Shown here one piece after another: positions 33,377-43,594 of a DNA stretch of 64,000 nt (position 1 is its first letter; each line of letters starts with the position of its first letter). Below the pieces are notes generated by a model. That model made no database searches. It was not told the origin of the DNA and saw only the letters and a list, made by a program, of their open reading frames with translations. The stretch lies in the NCBI GenBank assembly GCA_029880545.1, contig JAOUOD010000001.1, forward strand, positions 248,001 to 312,000. Direction: 5' to 3'. Both the position numbers and the translations under genes were made by a program. This stretch comes from Gammaproteobacteria bacterium (GTDB lineage: Bacteria; Pseudomonadota; Gammaproteobacteria; Acidiferrobacterales; SZUA-150).

Positions 33377-35068
33377 TTATCCGGGTGGAACGCGTGAGGC
33401 CTGGTTCGACAGCCCGGCCTTGCGTAGATCGTTGATCATGGCTTCGAGGCGTTTCCTGTCCCGGTAGGGCTGTGTTCCGGCCCAGTAGTCAAGGGAAAAT
33501 TCGGGATCGAGAACCAATATCTTGTCTACTTCCCAGGCGGCATCTTCGATTCGATCCAGGCTGGCGTAGGTAGCAGCCAGGTAAATATGTGCGTTTAGGT
33601 AGTTCTCGTTACGAAGAATGGCTTCACCGAGACTGTCGATTGCTTTTTCCGGCTGATTGAGAAAATAGTAATCACGCCCGAGATTGGCATAATAAATATA
33701 ACTGGAATTAGGATTCAGTCGAATGGCATGAAGGTTGACGCGAATTGCATCTGCGGACCGTCCGATAAACGAGTACGCTGACCCGGTTATTGCGTAGGCA
33801 TCGGCGTAATTGGGAAACAGCTTGATAGCCTGTCGAGCCGCGAGAATGGCCTTGTCTGGTTGTTTGCGCCCATAGAGATAGGCGTAGGCCATGACCACGT
33901 AGGCCACCGCGGCGTTCCGGTCGATGGCCAGTGCGCGGTTGGCGTACTCAAAGGCGCGGTCAACGGCGCCTTCCGGGTCGGCGCCCCATTTGCGTCGGTA
34001 GTCATCAACATAGGTCAGGGCAATGGCGCCGTAAGCACTGGCAAAAACAGGATCGATTTCAACAGCCTTGAGAAACATTTCGCGGGCCAGTGAATTACCT
34101 TCCTTGGATATGGAGGTATACAGCGCATTTCCACGAATAAAGTAATCGTGTGCTTCATGGTTTGGCGTGTAGTTTCGGCTGAGCAAAACCTGTTCGCTTT
34201 TGCCGACCTTGGCCACCAGCGCGGCGACGATCTTGCTGATGATTTCGTCCTGAACCTTGAACAGGTCATCGATAGTTCGATCATAGCGGTCGGCCCATAC
34301 CTGCAGACCGCTGTTGGCATCGTTCAGCTGTGTGGCAATACGCATCTGCCTGCCTTCGCGATATACGCTTCCGGTCAATACATATCGGACATTGAGTGTT
34401 TTGCCAATGTTTCTGATGTTGGCTGACCGGCTGTTGTAGCCCAGCACCGAGTTGCGTGACGTGACCAGGAGGCTGGACAGTCGTGACAAATCAGTAATCA
34501 GGTATTCAGTGATTCCGCCGGCGAAGTAGTCCTGCTCCGGATCATTGTTGAGATTGGCAAACGGAATGACGGCGATAGAGGGTAAATTGTTCTCGGGCAA
34601 CGTGAGTGCCACGGGATCATCGGCGTCGCGATTGTAAAAATACAGTCCGGCTATCACCGCCATCAGGATCAGGGTAGCCATGACCGCAAGTCTCGTCATC
34701 ATGGTGTTGTCTCGCGATCCCTGCCCGTTCCGGCCGCCATTGACACCTTGTATATTTTCCTTGATCGGGGCAATCAGCCGGTAGCCACGTTTCGGCAGGG
34801 TCTCTATATGGTCGGGGTTCTTCGGATCATCCTCGAGGGCGGAGCGGATCTTGTTAATTGTGACCGTCAATGCCTCGTAGGTAACTATCGTGCCCTGCCA
34901 GACCTCCTGTTCAAGCTGTTCGCGGCTGATGATTTCCCCGGCGTGTTCGACCAGGTACACCAGTACCGCCATCGCCTTGGGCTCAAGACGATGTTCCTTG
35001 CTGCCTCTTGATACTTGTCCTGTTGCGGGCGTAACCAGCCAGTTGCCCACATGAATCGAACTATTCAT
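33377..35068 (-). CDS. Second winged-helix membrane regulator with TolB_N-like and TPR domains
   Basis: The 563-aa protein has the same order as the 20886 product: OmpR/PhoB-type winged helix (about 5-100, LEPKAMAVLVYLVEHAGEIISREQL, LPKRGYRLIAP), membrane segment (about 126-145), TolB_N/FlgO-like domain (SIAVIPFANLNNDPEQDYFAGGITEYLITDL ... VLTGSVYREGRQMRIATQL) and six to seven TPRs. ATG 35068 starts just before the winged helix; the upstream frame to 35176 adds unrelated residues and neither has a strong SD. The SMP-30-like lipoprotein gene with site C lies immediately downstream, so it may be a target gene. Confidence 0.92.
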   Translation of the reverse strand: MNSSIHVGNWLVTPATGQVSRGSKEHRLEPKAMAVLVYLVEHAGEIISREQLEQEVWQGTIVTYEALTVTINKIRSALEDDPKNPDHIETLPKRGYRLIAPIKENIQGVNGGRNGQGSRDNTMMTRLAVMATLILMAVIAGLYFYNRDADDPVALTLPENNLPSIAVIPFANLNNDPEQDYFAGGITEYLITDLSRLSSLLVTSRNSVLGYNSRSANIRNIGKTLNVRYVLTGSVYREGRQMRIATQLNDANSGLQVWADRYDRTIDDLFKVQDEIISKIVAALVAKVGKSEQVLLSRNYTPNHEAHDYFIRGNALYTSISKEGNSLAREMFLKAVEIDPVFASAYGAIALTYVDDYRRKWGADPEGAVDRAFEYANRALAIDRNAAVAYVVMAYAYLYGRKQPDKAILAARQAIKLFPNYADAYAITGSAYSFIGRSADAIRVNLHAIRLNPNSSYIYYANLGRDYYFLNQPEKAIDSLGEAILRNENYLNAHIYLAATYASLDRIEDAAWEVDKILVLDPEFSLDYWAGTQPYRDRKRLEAMINDLRKAGLSNQASRVPPG

Positions 35069-35203
35069 GAGTTGAGGGATCTGGGAGTGAATTGATTTAC
35101 ATAATAGCAACTCGGCTGTATTTGCGAAACGCCGGATAATTTCTTGCCCGGCGCCGGATCGTACTATGATAATCAATATCGTTGCCGGGTACGGGAGTCG
35201 GGT

Positions 35204-36100
35204 ATGGATAAAATCGGGTTTATCGGGTTGGGCATTATGGGGTTGCCGATGGCGCTCAATTTGAAACGAGCGGGATACGATATCTATGCCTGCGCGCGCA
35301 AACCTGAACGCCTGCAGTTGTTGCTGGCCCAGGGCGCAACCGCCTGTGCGACGCCCGCCCGGGTGGCGGAATCGTCAGATGTAATCATTATTATGGTATC
35401 TGACACGCCTGACGTAGAACAGGTTGTGCTGGGTGACGATGGCGTTGTTGCCGGCGCCAGGGCCGGTTCAGTGGTGGTGGATATGAGTACTATTTCACCA
35501 TCAGTCAGTCGCCAGATTGCTTCCCGGCTCGAACAGGCTGGAGTGGACATGCTTGATGCGCCCGTATCAGGGGGTGAAAAGGGCGCCATCGAAGGAACCT
35601 TGTCCATCATGGTTGGTGGTAATGCTGCCGTACTGGAAAGGACAAGGCCGGTATTCGAAGTGCTGGGCAGCAAGATAGTTCATATCGGCGATCATGGCGC
35701 CGGCCAGGTGGCCAAGGCATGCAACCAGCTGATAATTGCCCAGACTGTCGCCGCCATTGGTGAAGCGTTTATGCTGGCCAAAGCCAACGAGGTTGATCCG
35801 TTCCGGGTGCGCGAAGCACTGCTTGGCGGTTTCGCGGCCAGCCGGGTCCTGGAGAATCACGGCCAGCGCATGCTCACGGACAACTTTGGCGCCGGGTTCA
35901 AGGCCAGGCTACATCAGAAAGATCTGCGCATCGCCCTGGAAAGTGCCGCCGAGCTGGGAATTGCTATCCCCGGGGCAGCGGCTGCCGCGAAGTTACTGGA
36001 CGAAGTAGCCCGCCGGGGCATGGGCGAGGAAGATTCCATCGCCATTTATCGTCTACAACAAGAGCTAAATGTAAAGAATTCCGGTCCCGAAAAATCGTGA
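35204..36100 (+). CDS. 2-hydroxy-3-oxopropionate (tartronate semialdehyde) reductase-type dehydrogenase
   Basis: The 298-aa protein is a beta-hydroxyacid dehydrogenase: NAD(P) motif GFIGLGIMGLPMALNL, substrate motif DAPVSGGEKGAIEGTLSIMVGG, catalytic Lys in GQVAKACNQLIIAQ and KDLRIALESA near the C terminus. The pattern is closest to GarR/GlxR, which reduce tartronate semialdehyde to glycerate, but 3-hydroxyisobutyrate dehydrogenase is an alternative. GGGAG seven bases before the ATG fixes the start. No glyoxylate carboligase or hydroxypyruvate isomerase gene is adjacent. A GC hairpin follows at 36120. Confidence 0.9.
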   Translation: MDKIGFIGLGIMGLPMALNLKRAGYDIYACARKPERLQLLLAQGATACATPARVAESSDVIIIMVSDTPDVEQVVLGDDGVVAGARAGSVVVDMSTISPSVSRQIASRLEQAGVDMLDAPVSGGEKGAIEGTLSIMVGGNAAVLERTRPVFEVLGSKIVHIGDHGAGQVAKACNQLIIAQTVAAIGEAFMLAKANEVDPFRVREALLGGFAASRVLENHGQRMLTDNFGAGFKARLHQKDLRIALESAAELGIAIPGAAAAAKLLDEVARRGMGEEDSIAIYRLQQELNVKNSGPEKS

Positions 36101-36119
36101 ACGGGAGTCGTTGTCTTGA

Positions 36120-36144
36120 GCCGGGCGGGTGAATCGCGCCCGGC
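36120..36144. repeat. Hairpin after the reductase gene
   Basis: GCCGGGCG (36120-36127) pairs with CGCCCGGC (36137-36144). No T run follows. It may attenuate read-through or protect the 3-prime end of the mRNA. Confidence 0.55.
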
Positions 36145-36169
36145 AACCAGCAATTAAAGGGGGTTATTG

Positions 36170-36655
36170 ATGAAACCAGTACCACGCACGTTGATTACAG
36201 TTTTGGCCGTCCTGTTGTTTCCCCTGGCAGCAGCTGCCGGATTCCGTGCGGAACTGGAGCAGCTTTTGGGCGGTGACCGACCAGACGGTGTTGTCTTCGA
36301 AATTGCTACGGGTGATGCCGGTGCACTGGAATGGGCGTTGCCAAGAACTGACGAGGCCATACGAAAGCTGAGGGCAAAGTGGCCAGACCTGGAAATTGTT
36401 ATTGTCAGCCACGGAAAGGAACAGTTTGCGCTGACACGTGACAGCGTCGGAAAAAAGGAAGTAAAAAAACAGGTGCTGGACCTGGTTTCAAAAGACAAGG
36501 TAAGTGTGCACGTATGCGGCGCGTTTGCCAGCATGAACAATGTTTCCGAGGACGCGTTTCCTGATCATATTAATGTCAGCGCCCATGGCCCTGAACAGAT
36601 CAAGGATTACCAGTCTCTCGGTTACAGGTTAATCAGGTTAAGCAAGGATGACTGA
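36170..36655 (+). CDS. Secreted DsrE/DsrF-like protein
   Basis: The 161-aa protein has a signal peptide (about 1-22, ending AAAAG) and a DsrE-like domain: VVFEIATGDAGALEWAL, LEIVIVSHGKEQFAL and the single Cys in VSVHVCGAFASMN, which sits where DsrE-family proteins carry their sulfur-transfer Cys. Periplasmic DsrE-like proteins of this kind are common near sulfur metabolism genes, but their reaction is not established. AAAGGGGG lies seven bases before the ATG at 36170. It may relate functionally to the DsrC-like protein at 989, though the two are far apart. Confidence 0.85.
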   Translation: MKPVPRTLITVLAVLLFPLAAAAGFRAELEQLLGGDRPDGVVFEIATGDAGALEWALPRTDEAIRKLRAKWPDLEIVIVSHGKEQFALTRDSVGKKEVKKQVLDLVSKDKVSVHVCGAFASMNNVSEDAFPDHINVSAHGPEQIKDYQSLGYRLIRLSKDD

Positions 36656-36887
36656 TACACCATGACCCGGCATATCGGCGTGGATACTCCGTTGTCTGTT
36701 GCTGGCTTTGTTCGTCTGCCCCGGTCTGGTTTCGATCTGGAATAACTTCTGCGGTTAATCGTCTTTCAGGAGGTGCGACCGGCTCCCGGTTGTGGCAGGT
36801 CGTCGAAAATCCCATTGACAAGCCCGGGATTTGGGATTTCACTTCGCTCCGGTCGTCATTTTCCGCGGTCCCGCGTGGAGGTTTTTC

Positions 36888-37850
36888 ATGGCCATGTTTC
36901 GCTCCCTTTTGTTACTGAACCTTGTCGCGTTACCCGCCATCGCCACGGGTAACTGGGCGTTCGTGCTGAACTCCACTGATGATGATTACAGTGTCATCGA
37001 CATGAGTCGTTACGAGGAGTTGCGCCGTGTTCCGGTGGGCAAGGGGCCACATCATCTCGTACTGACCCCGGATGGAAAATACATTGTCGTTGGTAATGCC
37101 GGCAGCAACAACCTGGTACTGGTGGACCCGGTAAGCGGGGAACTGGTCAAGCGCATCCCCGGTATTGCCGATCCCTATCACCTGGCATTCAGTCCCGATA
37201 ACAAGTGGTTTGTTGCCAACGGCAATCGCCTTGACCGGGTAGATATCTATCGTTATGACAACGCCGACTTCAGGCTGGTAAAAAGAGTGCGATTGCCCAA
37301 GACGCCAAGTCACATGGCCTATTCGCCAGACAGCTCCAGGGTATATATCACGCTGCAGGAGAGTGACCAGGTGGCGCGCATTGATCTTGACAGCCAGACT
37401 GTTGACTGGGTTGTATCGGTAGGTCGACAACCGGCAGGTATATGGATGACACCTGACAACAAGCACCTGCTGGTGGCGCATACTGGTGCTGATGATCTCA
37501 GCGTACTCGAGGCTGGTCAGGGCGGTATTGTCAAGACCATCAAGACTGACAAGGGCGCGCATAACTTTACCGCCGTCGGCGACGGCCGCCACCTGTTATT
37601 GTCCAACCGTGTTGCCGGAAACATTTCGGTAATTGACTACCATGATCTCAAAGAAGTGGAGCGCTTCCCGGTGCCCGGCGGCCCGGACGATATGGAGCTG
37701 ACCAATGATGGCCAGGAGCTGTGGGTCACGACACGCTGGATCAACCGGGTAACAGTCGTTGACTGGCCAAGCCGTAAAGTCAAAAAGCTGATCAAGGTCG
37801 GGCGTTCACCGCATGGCCTGTATTTCCGGAACCATGCGCCTCGTCAGTAA
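36888..37850 (+). CDS. Secreted YVTN-type seven-bladed beta-propeller
   Basis: The 320-aa protein has a signal peptide (about 1-20) and about seven blades with PHHLVLTPDGKYIVVGN, PYHLAFSPDNKWFVAN, PSHMAYSPDSSRVYIT, PAGIWMTPDNKHLLVAH and PDDMELTNDGQELWVT. It is the same family as the 5353 product. GGAGG seven bases before the ATG at 36888 supports the start. Its end overlaps the start of the deacetylase gene by 17 bases, so they are translationally coupled and likely act together in the envelope. Confidence 0.9.
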   Translation: MAMFRSLLLLNLVALPAIATGNWAFVLNSTDDDYSVIDMSRYEELRRVPVGKGPHHLVLTPDGKYIVVGNAGSNNLVLVDPVSGELVKRIPGIADPYHLAFSPDNKWFVANGNRLDRVDIYRYDNADFRLVKRVRLPKTPSHMAYSPDSSRVYITLQESDQVARIDLDSQTVDWVVSVGRQPAGIWMTPDNKHLLVAHTGADDLSVLEAGQGGIVKTIKTDKGAHNFTAVGDGRHLLLSNRVAGNISVIDYHDLKEVERFPVPGGPDDMELTNDGQELWVTTRWINRVTVVDWPSRKVKKLIKVGRSPHGLYFRNHAPRQ

Positions 37851-38577
37851 GCTGGTTGCCGCCACGCTGGGCGGGATTGTATCGGCATCCGTGTTTGCCG
37901 GTGAATGCCGGCAGACCGCCTACCTGACTTTTGATACCGGCAACATGGCGCACGCCCAATTCATTGCTGACACACTCAGGCAACGGAATATTCGGGCGAC
38001 GTTTTTTCTTTCCAATACGCCGACCTATCGCGGCGATCATGCGCTTGACGAAAGCTGGCGCGACTACTGGCAACAGCGTGTCAGCGAAGGCCATGTCATG
38101 GGCAATCACACCTGGTCACACTATTTTGCGCGGCAGGATGATAATGATGGTCGCCTGCGTGTTGTTGATCGTTCCGGAAAGACACATCATCTGTCCAGAT
38201 CGCAATGGTGCGCAGAGCTCAGCCGGGTGGAGCAACAGTTCAACAAGCTGACCGGCAAGCGATTACGCGCCATGTGGCGTGCACCCGGCGGTCGTACCAC
38301 CCAGCAAAGTCTTCGATGGGCGGCTCAATGCGGTTACCCGGTACACATAGGCTGGGATGATGCCGGTTATGTTGGTGATGATGCGTCTTCCGAGCGAGTC
38401 TCCAACGAGACCTTGTTGGCCAATGCGCTGAAGAATATCAGCAATGGCGATATCGTATTGATGCACCTTGGTATCTGGAGTCGCAAAACTCCGGCTGCAC
38501 CGATACTGCCGCAACTTCTAGATGGTCTTGCGCGGCGCGGCTTTTGTTTTGACCAGATGACTGCCGGCAAACGCTGA
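37834..38577 (+). CDS. Secreted NodB-type polysaccharide deacetylase
   Basis: The 247-aa protein has a signal peptide (about 1-23) and a NodB/CE4 domain: TFDTGN (motif 1, Asp34), NHTWSH (motif 2, His92 and His96 as metal ligands), RAPGG (motif 3) and VLMHLG near the C terminus. The usual motif 1 is TFDD; here the second Asp, normally a metal ligand, is Thr, so activity or metal use may differ. It should remove acetyl groups from a polysaccharide or related glycan. It overlaps both neighbours, by 17 bases upstream and one base downstream (TGATG). Confidence 0.88.
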   Translation: MRLVSKLVAATLGGIVSASVFAGECRQTAYLTFDTGNMAHAQFIADTLRQRNIRATFFLSNTPTYRGDHALDESWRDYWQQRVSEGHVMGNHTWSHYFARQDDNDGRLRVVDRSGKTHHLSRSQWCAELSRVEQQFNKLTGKRLRAMWRAPGGRTTQQSLRWAAQCGYPVHIGWDDAGYVGDDASSERVSNETLLANALKNISNGDIVLMHLGIWSRKTPAAPILPQLLDGLARRGFCFDQMTAGKR

Positions 38578-39551
38578 TGCACTACCTGCTGGATCTTCTG
38601 GAACCGCTGCAAATCTGGTTGTTCCAGGCGCTGGTATTGCCCTTTATGTATGAAGCAGGGCTCATGACCTGGGCGGACAGCGCCTTTGATGCAACCGGCA
38701 TTTTCCTGCTCGCGCTGCTGCAAATTGCTGTTGTTTACGCACTGTTGCGACCGCTGGAGTTATGGTACCCGGCAGAGGCGGGTACTCGGGACGGGCACGA
38801 GGTTCGTACCGACGTTTATTACACGCTGTTTTACCGGACCGGCGCCCTGCCGTTGCTGTTTTTTGTCACGCTTGGTCCGGCTATTGATGCGATCCAGATC
38901 AACTTGCGCGCACGCGATATCATTCCGCCCAACCTGGAAGACCTGTTGCCTGGCCTGAACAACAGCCCGCTACTGGCTTTTGCCTGTTACGTTATTGCCA
39001 TAGATTTTTTTGAATACTGGCGTCATCGCTTCCAGCATCAACTTAACTGGTGGTGGGCCCTGCATGCGGTGCATCACAGCCAGCAGCAGTTGTCGTTGTG
39101 GACCGATGAACGCAATCATCTTGTTGATGGCTTGATACAGTCTGTGTGGATGGCGACCGTGGCCCAGATCATCGGCGTACCGGGCACCCATTTTATCGGG
39201 ATTGTTTTCCTGGTGCAGCTGGTGGAAAGCCTGTCGCATACAAATGTCCGGTTACATTTCGGCCGCTGGTTTGGTCTTGTCCTGGTCAGCCCCTGTTATC
39301 ATCGATTGCATCACGGCATTGGTATCGGTCATGAGGGCCACAAGCGCGGCTGCAATTTCGCCACCCTGTTCCCGCTGTGGGACCGGCTGTTTGGTACCGC
39401 CAACTTCAGCGAGAGTTACCCGCGTACCGGTATTCGTGACCAGCTTGACGGCGTCAACTACGGGCGGGGCCTGCTTGAACAGCAGTTGCTGGGGATATCG
39501 CGGTTGCTGGCGATTTGGCATGCGCGCAAGCAGGCAACCGGTAACAACTAG
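38577..39551 (+). CDS. Sterol desaturase/fatty acid hydroxylase-family membrane enzyme
   Basis: The 324-aa protein has four to five membrane segments and the three His clusters of the di-iron hydroxylase family: HRFQH, HAVHHS and HRLHHG. These enzymes use O2 to hydroxylate or desaturate lipids. The start ATG overlaps the previous stop by one base (TGATG), so it is the last gene of the propeller-deacetylase-hydroxylase operon. Its stop overlaps that of the convergent dipeptidase gene in the palindrome CTAG. Confidence 0.9.
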   Translation: MHYLLDLLEPLQIWLFQALVLPFMYEAGLMTWADSAFDATGIFLLALLQIAVVYALLRPLELWYPAEAGTRDGHEVRTDVYYTLFYRTGALPLLFFVTLGPAIDAIQINLRARDIIPPNLEDLLPGLNNSPLLAFACYVIAIDFFEYWRHRFQHQLNWWWALHAVHHSQQQLSLWTDERNHLVDGLIQSVWMATVAQIIGVPGTHFIGIVFLVQLVESLSHTNVRLHFGRWFGLVLVSPCYHRLHHGIGIGHEGHKRGCNFATLFPLWDRLFGTANFSESYPRTGIRDQLDGVNYGRGLLEQQLLGISRLLAIWHARKQATGNN

Positions 39552-40711
39552 TTTGCCGGCAGACTGCCTCGTAATACACGAAGGCTGTTGTCACCCATGA
39601 GCATGCTGATTTCCTTGTGTTTAAAGCCAGCTTGCTGCAGGGCTTCAGTGAGCAATACCAGTCCGCTCACATCAATAACAGTTTCTGTGGCGCCGTCAAA
39701 ATCCGAGCCCAGTGCAACGTGTTCGATACCGACCAGGTCGGCGACATGGCGCATGGCCTTGACCGTATCTTCAAGTGTGCGTCCGCAACTGGCAAGAGCG
39801 AACAGGCCGATACCGATCACACCGCCGGTAGCTGCAATTTTCCTGGCCTGGCTATCGTCAAGGTTGCGAGGCGTATCGCATGTAGCACGAACGCCGCCAT
39901 GTGAGGCAATCACGGGCTTGTCGGTAATTGTCAGTACATCATCAATGGTTCGCGCAGAGGCGTGAGATATATCAATGATCATGCCAAGTGTAGTCGCTTG
40001 TCGTACCAATGCCTTGCCTTTTTCAGTGAGGCCGTATCGGTCTGTTCCATGCGCAGATCCAGCCATCTCGTTATCGAAGAAATGCGCCAGTCCCAGTACC
40101 CGAAAGCCGGCCTGGTGCAGGGCTGCGAGATTCTCGACATTTCCTTCAAGTGCATGAGCGCCTTCAAGTGCCAGTATGGCGCCGGTGATATTGCGGTTAT
40201 TACGACGCGCGGCCAATAACTGGTCCAGGTCTTTGCCGGTACGAACAAGTCTCAGCATCCCGTCTGAGTGCCTCGATGCGTTACGCAGTTTTTCCGCCTG
40301 GTACAGTGCCCGTTGCAGGCGACTGTTATGGGTAATATCCGGCCAGCGCTGAATCCGCGTCAGCAGGCTTATGCTGTCCAATCGGTCTTGATTGTCACGA
40401 ATGCGGAACGGTAGTGGAGCACCGGTGACAACACCAAACAGCTGCACAGCAATGTTGCCTTGTTGAAGCCGTGGCAGGTCTGCGTGACCACGGTTGTTGC
40501 GAACCAGCAGGTCGCGATTCCATAACAATGTATCGGCATGCAGGTCGACAATGCGCAGCGATTGATGGAAGGTCAAGGCGTCATCGTTGGCCTGGTAGGG
40601 CGGCGAAACAGTGACCGTGTTTTTCCGGTCATCAATGGCGCCACTGCATCCAGTCAATGCAATGGTCAATACAGCCGCAAGCGTGTGGGCGGGACAGTGG
40701 AAACTTCGCAT
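39548..40711 (-). CDS. M19 (renal dipeptidase-type) lipoprotein
   Basis: The 387-aa protein has a lipoprotein signal (AAVLTIALTGC, lipidated Cys about 22) and the amidohydrolase-fold M19 dipeptidase: DLHADTLLWNRD (metal ligands), ALEGAHAL (bridging Glu), IDISHAS, VIASHGGV and GSDFDG. It should hydrolyse dipeptides, including D-amino acid ones, in the envelope. The ATG at 40711 has AGGA five bases upstream and is preferred over the ATG at 40717. It converges on the hydroxylase gene, sharing the CTAG stop overlap. Confidence 0.92.
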   Translation of the reverse strand: MRSFHCPAHTLAAVLTIALTGCSGAIDDRKNTVTVSPPYQANDDALTFHQSLRIVDLHADTLLWNRDLLVRNNRGHADLPRLQQGNIAVQLFGVVTGAPLPFRIRDNQDRLDSISLLTRIQRWPDITHNSRLQRALYQAEKLRNASRHSDGMLRLVRTGKDLDQLLAARRNNRNITGAILALEGAHALEGNVENLAALHQAGFRVLGLAHFFDNEMAGSAHGTDRYGLTEKGKALVRQATTLGMIIDISHASARTIDDVLTITDKPVIASHGGVRATCDTPRNLDDSQARKIAATGGVIGIGLFALASCGRTLEDTVKAMRHVADLVGIEHVALGSDFDGATETVIDVSGLVLLTEALQQAGFKHKEISMLMGDNSLRVLRGSLPAN

Positions 40712-40910
40712 AGGCATCCTGTGTCGGTATCGGTGTAGCCCGGGTGTTCAAATATTAGAATATTGTAATTTGCCACCACGTATTGTGCCGCCAGCATACG
40801 AGCTGATACCCGGTCACGGGATTTATGTCTCGAGTATGGCTCACGCCGGTTTTCTTTGAGTTGTCCACGAAGCAGCGCTAGACTGTGATGATAGTTCGGG
40901 AGGACAAACC

Positions 40911-41390
40911 ATGGCCACAATAAAAATCAACGGCAAAAAAGTTTCAGTGGATGCGGATGGTGATACGCCACTGCTGTGGGTGTTGCGCGAGCAGCTTGAG
41001 CTTACCGGTACCAAGTATGGTTGCGGTATCGGGACGTGTGGCGCTTGCACTGTACATATTAATGGTAAAGCGGTGCGTTCCTGCACCCTGCCTTTGTCAT
41101 CAGTCAGTGAAGATCAGGATGTCGTCACGATTGAAGGACTTTCCGGTGACAGCAGTCACCCGGTACAGCAAGCCTGGAAAGAACTCGATGTGCCGCAGTG
41201 CGGTTATTGCCAGTCGGGCATGATTATGTCGGCGGCGGCGTTATTGAAAAACAAGCCCGATCCCAGTAATGCTGACATCGATGCCAACATCACCAATATC
41301 TGTCGTTGTGGCACGTTTAACCGGGTGCGCAAGGGCATACACCTGGCGGCTAAAATCAGCAGGCAGCCCGGCAAGGGCGGGAGGTCATGA
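40911..41390 (+). CDS. [2Fe-2S] subunit of a molybdenum hydroxylase (IorA-like)
   Basis: The 159-aa protein has the plant-ferredoxin cluster Cys38, Cys43, Cys46 and Cys58 ([15 protein letters not shown]) and the C-terminal cluster Cys97, Cys100, Cys131 and Cys133 (CGYCQSG, CRCGTF). It passes electrons from the molybdenum subunit to an external acceptor. It has no export signal of its own and is probably carried out with the Tat-signal subunit encoded next. Its stop overlaps the next start (ATGA). Confidence 0.95.
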   Translation: MATIKINGKKVSVDADGDTPLLWVLREQLELTGTKYGCGIGTCGACTVHINGKAVRSCTLPLSSVSEDQDVVTIEGLSGDSSHPVQQAWKELDVPQCGYCQSGMIMSAAALLKNKPDPSNADIDANITNICRCGTFNRVRKGIHLAAKISRQPGKGGRS

Positions 41391-43594
41391 TGAAAAAGGA
41401 AATCATCAACGTATCCCGTCGGGAGTTCATGGTTACCGGCACCCGCCTGGGTACCGGCTTTTCTCTGGGACTTTGCCTGCCACTGGGCGCCGTCGCTTCA
41501 GCAGCAGAAACACCATCGGCAGACCAGGCCGTACCGGAGATCAATGCCTGGGTAGTTATCGAGCCTGATGACACCGTTATTATTCGTATCGCCCGGTCAG
41601 AAATGGGGCAGGGTACGCTTACCGGCCTGGCGCAAATGGTGGCAGAAGAGCTGGAGTGTGACTGGAGCAGGGTCGTAACCGAGTACCCGACACCCGGCCA
41701 GAATCATGCCCGCGACCGCATCTGGGGCAGTTTTTCTACCGGCGGCAGCCAGGGTATTCGTGGCAGTCATCAGTACGTGCGCAAGGGTGGCGCGGTGGCG
41801 CGCCACATGTTGATTGATGCCGCCGCCGAGACGTGGGATGTGCCCATGGAGGAATGTCGTGCCGCCAACAGTGTGATCACCCATGTGCCCAGTGGTCGCA
41901 GCACAACCTATGGCAAGGTGGCGGCCAAAGCGGCAGACATGATTCCGCCTGGCATGGTGGAGCTGAAAGACCCGAAAGACTGGAAGCTGATCGGCAAGCC
42001 GGTCAAGCGTATTGATACGGATGACAAGCTTAACGGCAAGCAGGTTTATGGTACTGACCTGAAGTTACCGGGTATGCTCAATGCCGCTATCAGGCAGTGC
42101 CCGGTATTTGGCGGCACGCTCAAGTCTTTTGATGATCGCAAGGTCAAAAAGATGAAAGGTGTGCGCAAGGTTGTGGCCGTTGATAACAATGCCGTGGCCG
42201 TGGTGGCGGACACGTGGTGGCATGCCAGGACCGCACTGGATGCCTTGCCTGTCACATGGAACGAAGGTGCCAATGCCAATGTCAGCAGCGCCTCTATTTC
42301 AGCGATGCTGGATGAAGGCCTGACGGCAGCTCAAGCTCATGTTGGTAACGAGAATGGCAATGCCGGCGCGGCATTGAAGCGCGCAGCCAGGGTGGTAGAA
42401 GCGACCTACAGTTATCCGTTCCAGAACCATGCCACCATGGAGCCCATGAATGCCACGGCCTTGTGGACCAGGGAGCGCTGCGAGGTCTGGTGCCCGACGC
42501 AAAATGGCGAGGCCGCGCTCCAGGCCGCGGTGAAAGCATCCGGCTTGCCCATAGAGAAATGTGATGTACACAAGCTTCATCTTGGCGGCGGTTTCGGCAG
42601 GCGCGGTGCGTTCCATGATTTTGTCAGCCAGGCGGTAGCTATTGCCAGGCAGTTGCCCGGTACACCGGTGAAGCTGTTATGGAGTCGCGAAGAAGATATG
42701 CAGCATGGCCATTATCATCCCATCACCAGGTGCAGGATGCGAGGCGGGCTCGACAGCAAGGGTAACCTGGTTGCCTTGCATGTGCGCATATCAGGGCAAT
42801 CCATCCTGGCCGCTGTTCGACCCGACGCGTTAAAGAATGGCAGTGACCCGTTTGTATTCCAGGGCATGCTTCCCGGGGGTGATCACAGCATCAGTTATAC
42901 TGTTCCGGATTTGCTGATTGATCATGCCATGCGCAACCCGCCGGTTCCGCCCGGTTTCTGGCGTGGTGTCAATATCAACCAGAACGCCATCTACATGGAA
43001 TGTTTTATTGATGAGCTGGCCCATGCTGCCGGCAAGGACCCGCTGGAATTCCGGCGCCGGTTGATGTCAAAACATCCACAAAGTCTCGCCGTGCTCAACG
43101 CCGTGGCCAAGAAGGCTGGCTGGGGCAAGCGTACACGCAAGGGCACCGCGCGCGGTCTTGCCGTGTGCAAGGCGTTTGGCAGTTATGTTGCGGCCTGCGC
43201 CGAAGTATCCGTTGATGATAATAGTGGTCTCGAGATTCATCGTATTGTCGCTGCCACCGACCCGGGTTACGCGGTGAACCCGCAACAGATTGAAGCGCAG
43301 GTGGAAGGTTCGTTTGTCTACGGCCTGTCCGCATTATTGTACGGCGAATGCACAATCAAGGGTGGTGCCGTGGAGCAATCCAATTTCCATGACTATCCGT
43401 CCATGATGATCAAGGCCATGCCGAAGGTGGATGTGATCATCATGCCATCCGGCGGTTTCTGGGGCGGCATTGGCGAGCCGACCATTGCTGTGGCGGCACC
43501 GGCTGTACTCAATGCCATTTACGCGGCAACCGGCAAGCGTATTCGCGAGTTTCCGCTGAAACATGCCGATCTGCGTCCGGCCCCGAAGGCCTGA
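41387..43594 (+). CDS. Tat-exported molybdenum hydroxylase large subunit (IorB-like)
   Basis: The 735-aa protein begins with a twin-arginine signal ([10 protein letters not shown], then a hydrophobic stretch ending AVASA). Molybdopterin-binding features follow: [40 protein letters not shown] and the catalytic Glu in [11 protein letters not shown] near the C terminus. It resembles isoquinoline 1-oxidoreductase beta and periplasmic aldehyde oxidoreductases; the substrate is likely an N-heterocycle or aldehyde. No FAD subunit is encoded, so electrons probably pass to a cytochrome. GGAGG precedes the start. Confidence 0.94.
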   Translation: MMKKEIINVSRREFMVTGTRLGTGFSLGLCLPLGAVASAAETPSADQAVPEINAWVVIEPDDTVIIRIARSEMGQGTLTGLAQMVAEELECDWSRVVTEYPTPGQNHARDRIWGSFSTGGSQGIRGSHQYVRKGGAVARHMLIDAAAETWDVPMEECRAANSVITHVPSGRSTTYGKVAAKAADMIPPGMVELKDPKDWKLIGKPVKRIDTDDKLNGKQVYGTDLKLPGMLNAAIRQCPVFGGTLKSFDDRKVKKMKGVRKVVAVDNNAVAVVADTWWHARTALDALPVTWNEGANANVSSASISAMLDEGLTAAQAHVGNENGNAGAALKRAARVVEATYSYPFQNHATMEPMNATALWTRERCEVWCPTQNGEAALQAAVKASGLPIEKCDVHKLHLGGGFGRRGAFHDFVSQAVAIARQLPGTPVKLLWSREEDMQHGHYHPITRCRMRGGLDSKGNLVALHVRISGQSILAAVRPDALKNGSDPFVFQGMLPGGDHSISYTVPDLLIDHAMRNPPVPPGFWRGVNINQNAIYMECFIDELAHAAGKDPLEFRRRLMSKHPQSLAVLNAVAKKAGWGKRTRKGTARGLAVCKAFGSYVAACAEVSVDDNSGLEIHRIVAATDPGYAVNPQQIEAQVEGSFVYGLSALLYGECTIKGGAVEQSNFHDYPSMMIKAMPKVDVIIMPSGGFWGGIGEPTIAVAAPAVLNAIYAATGKRIREFPLKHADLRPAPKA

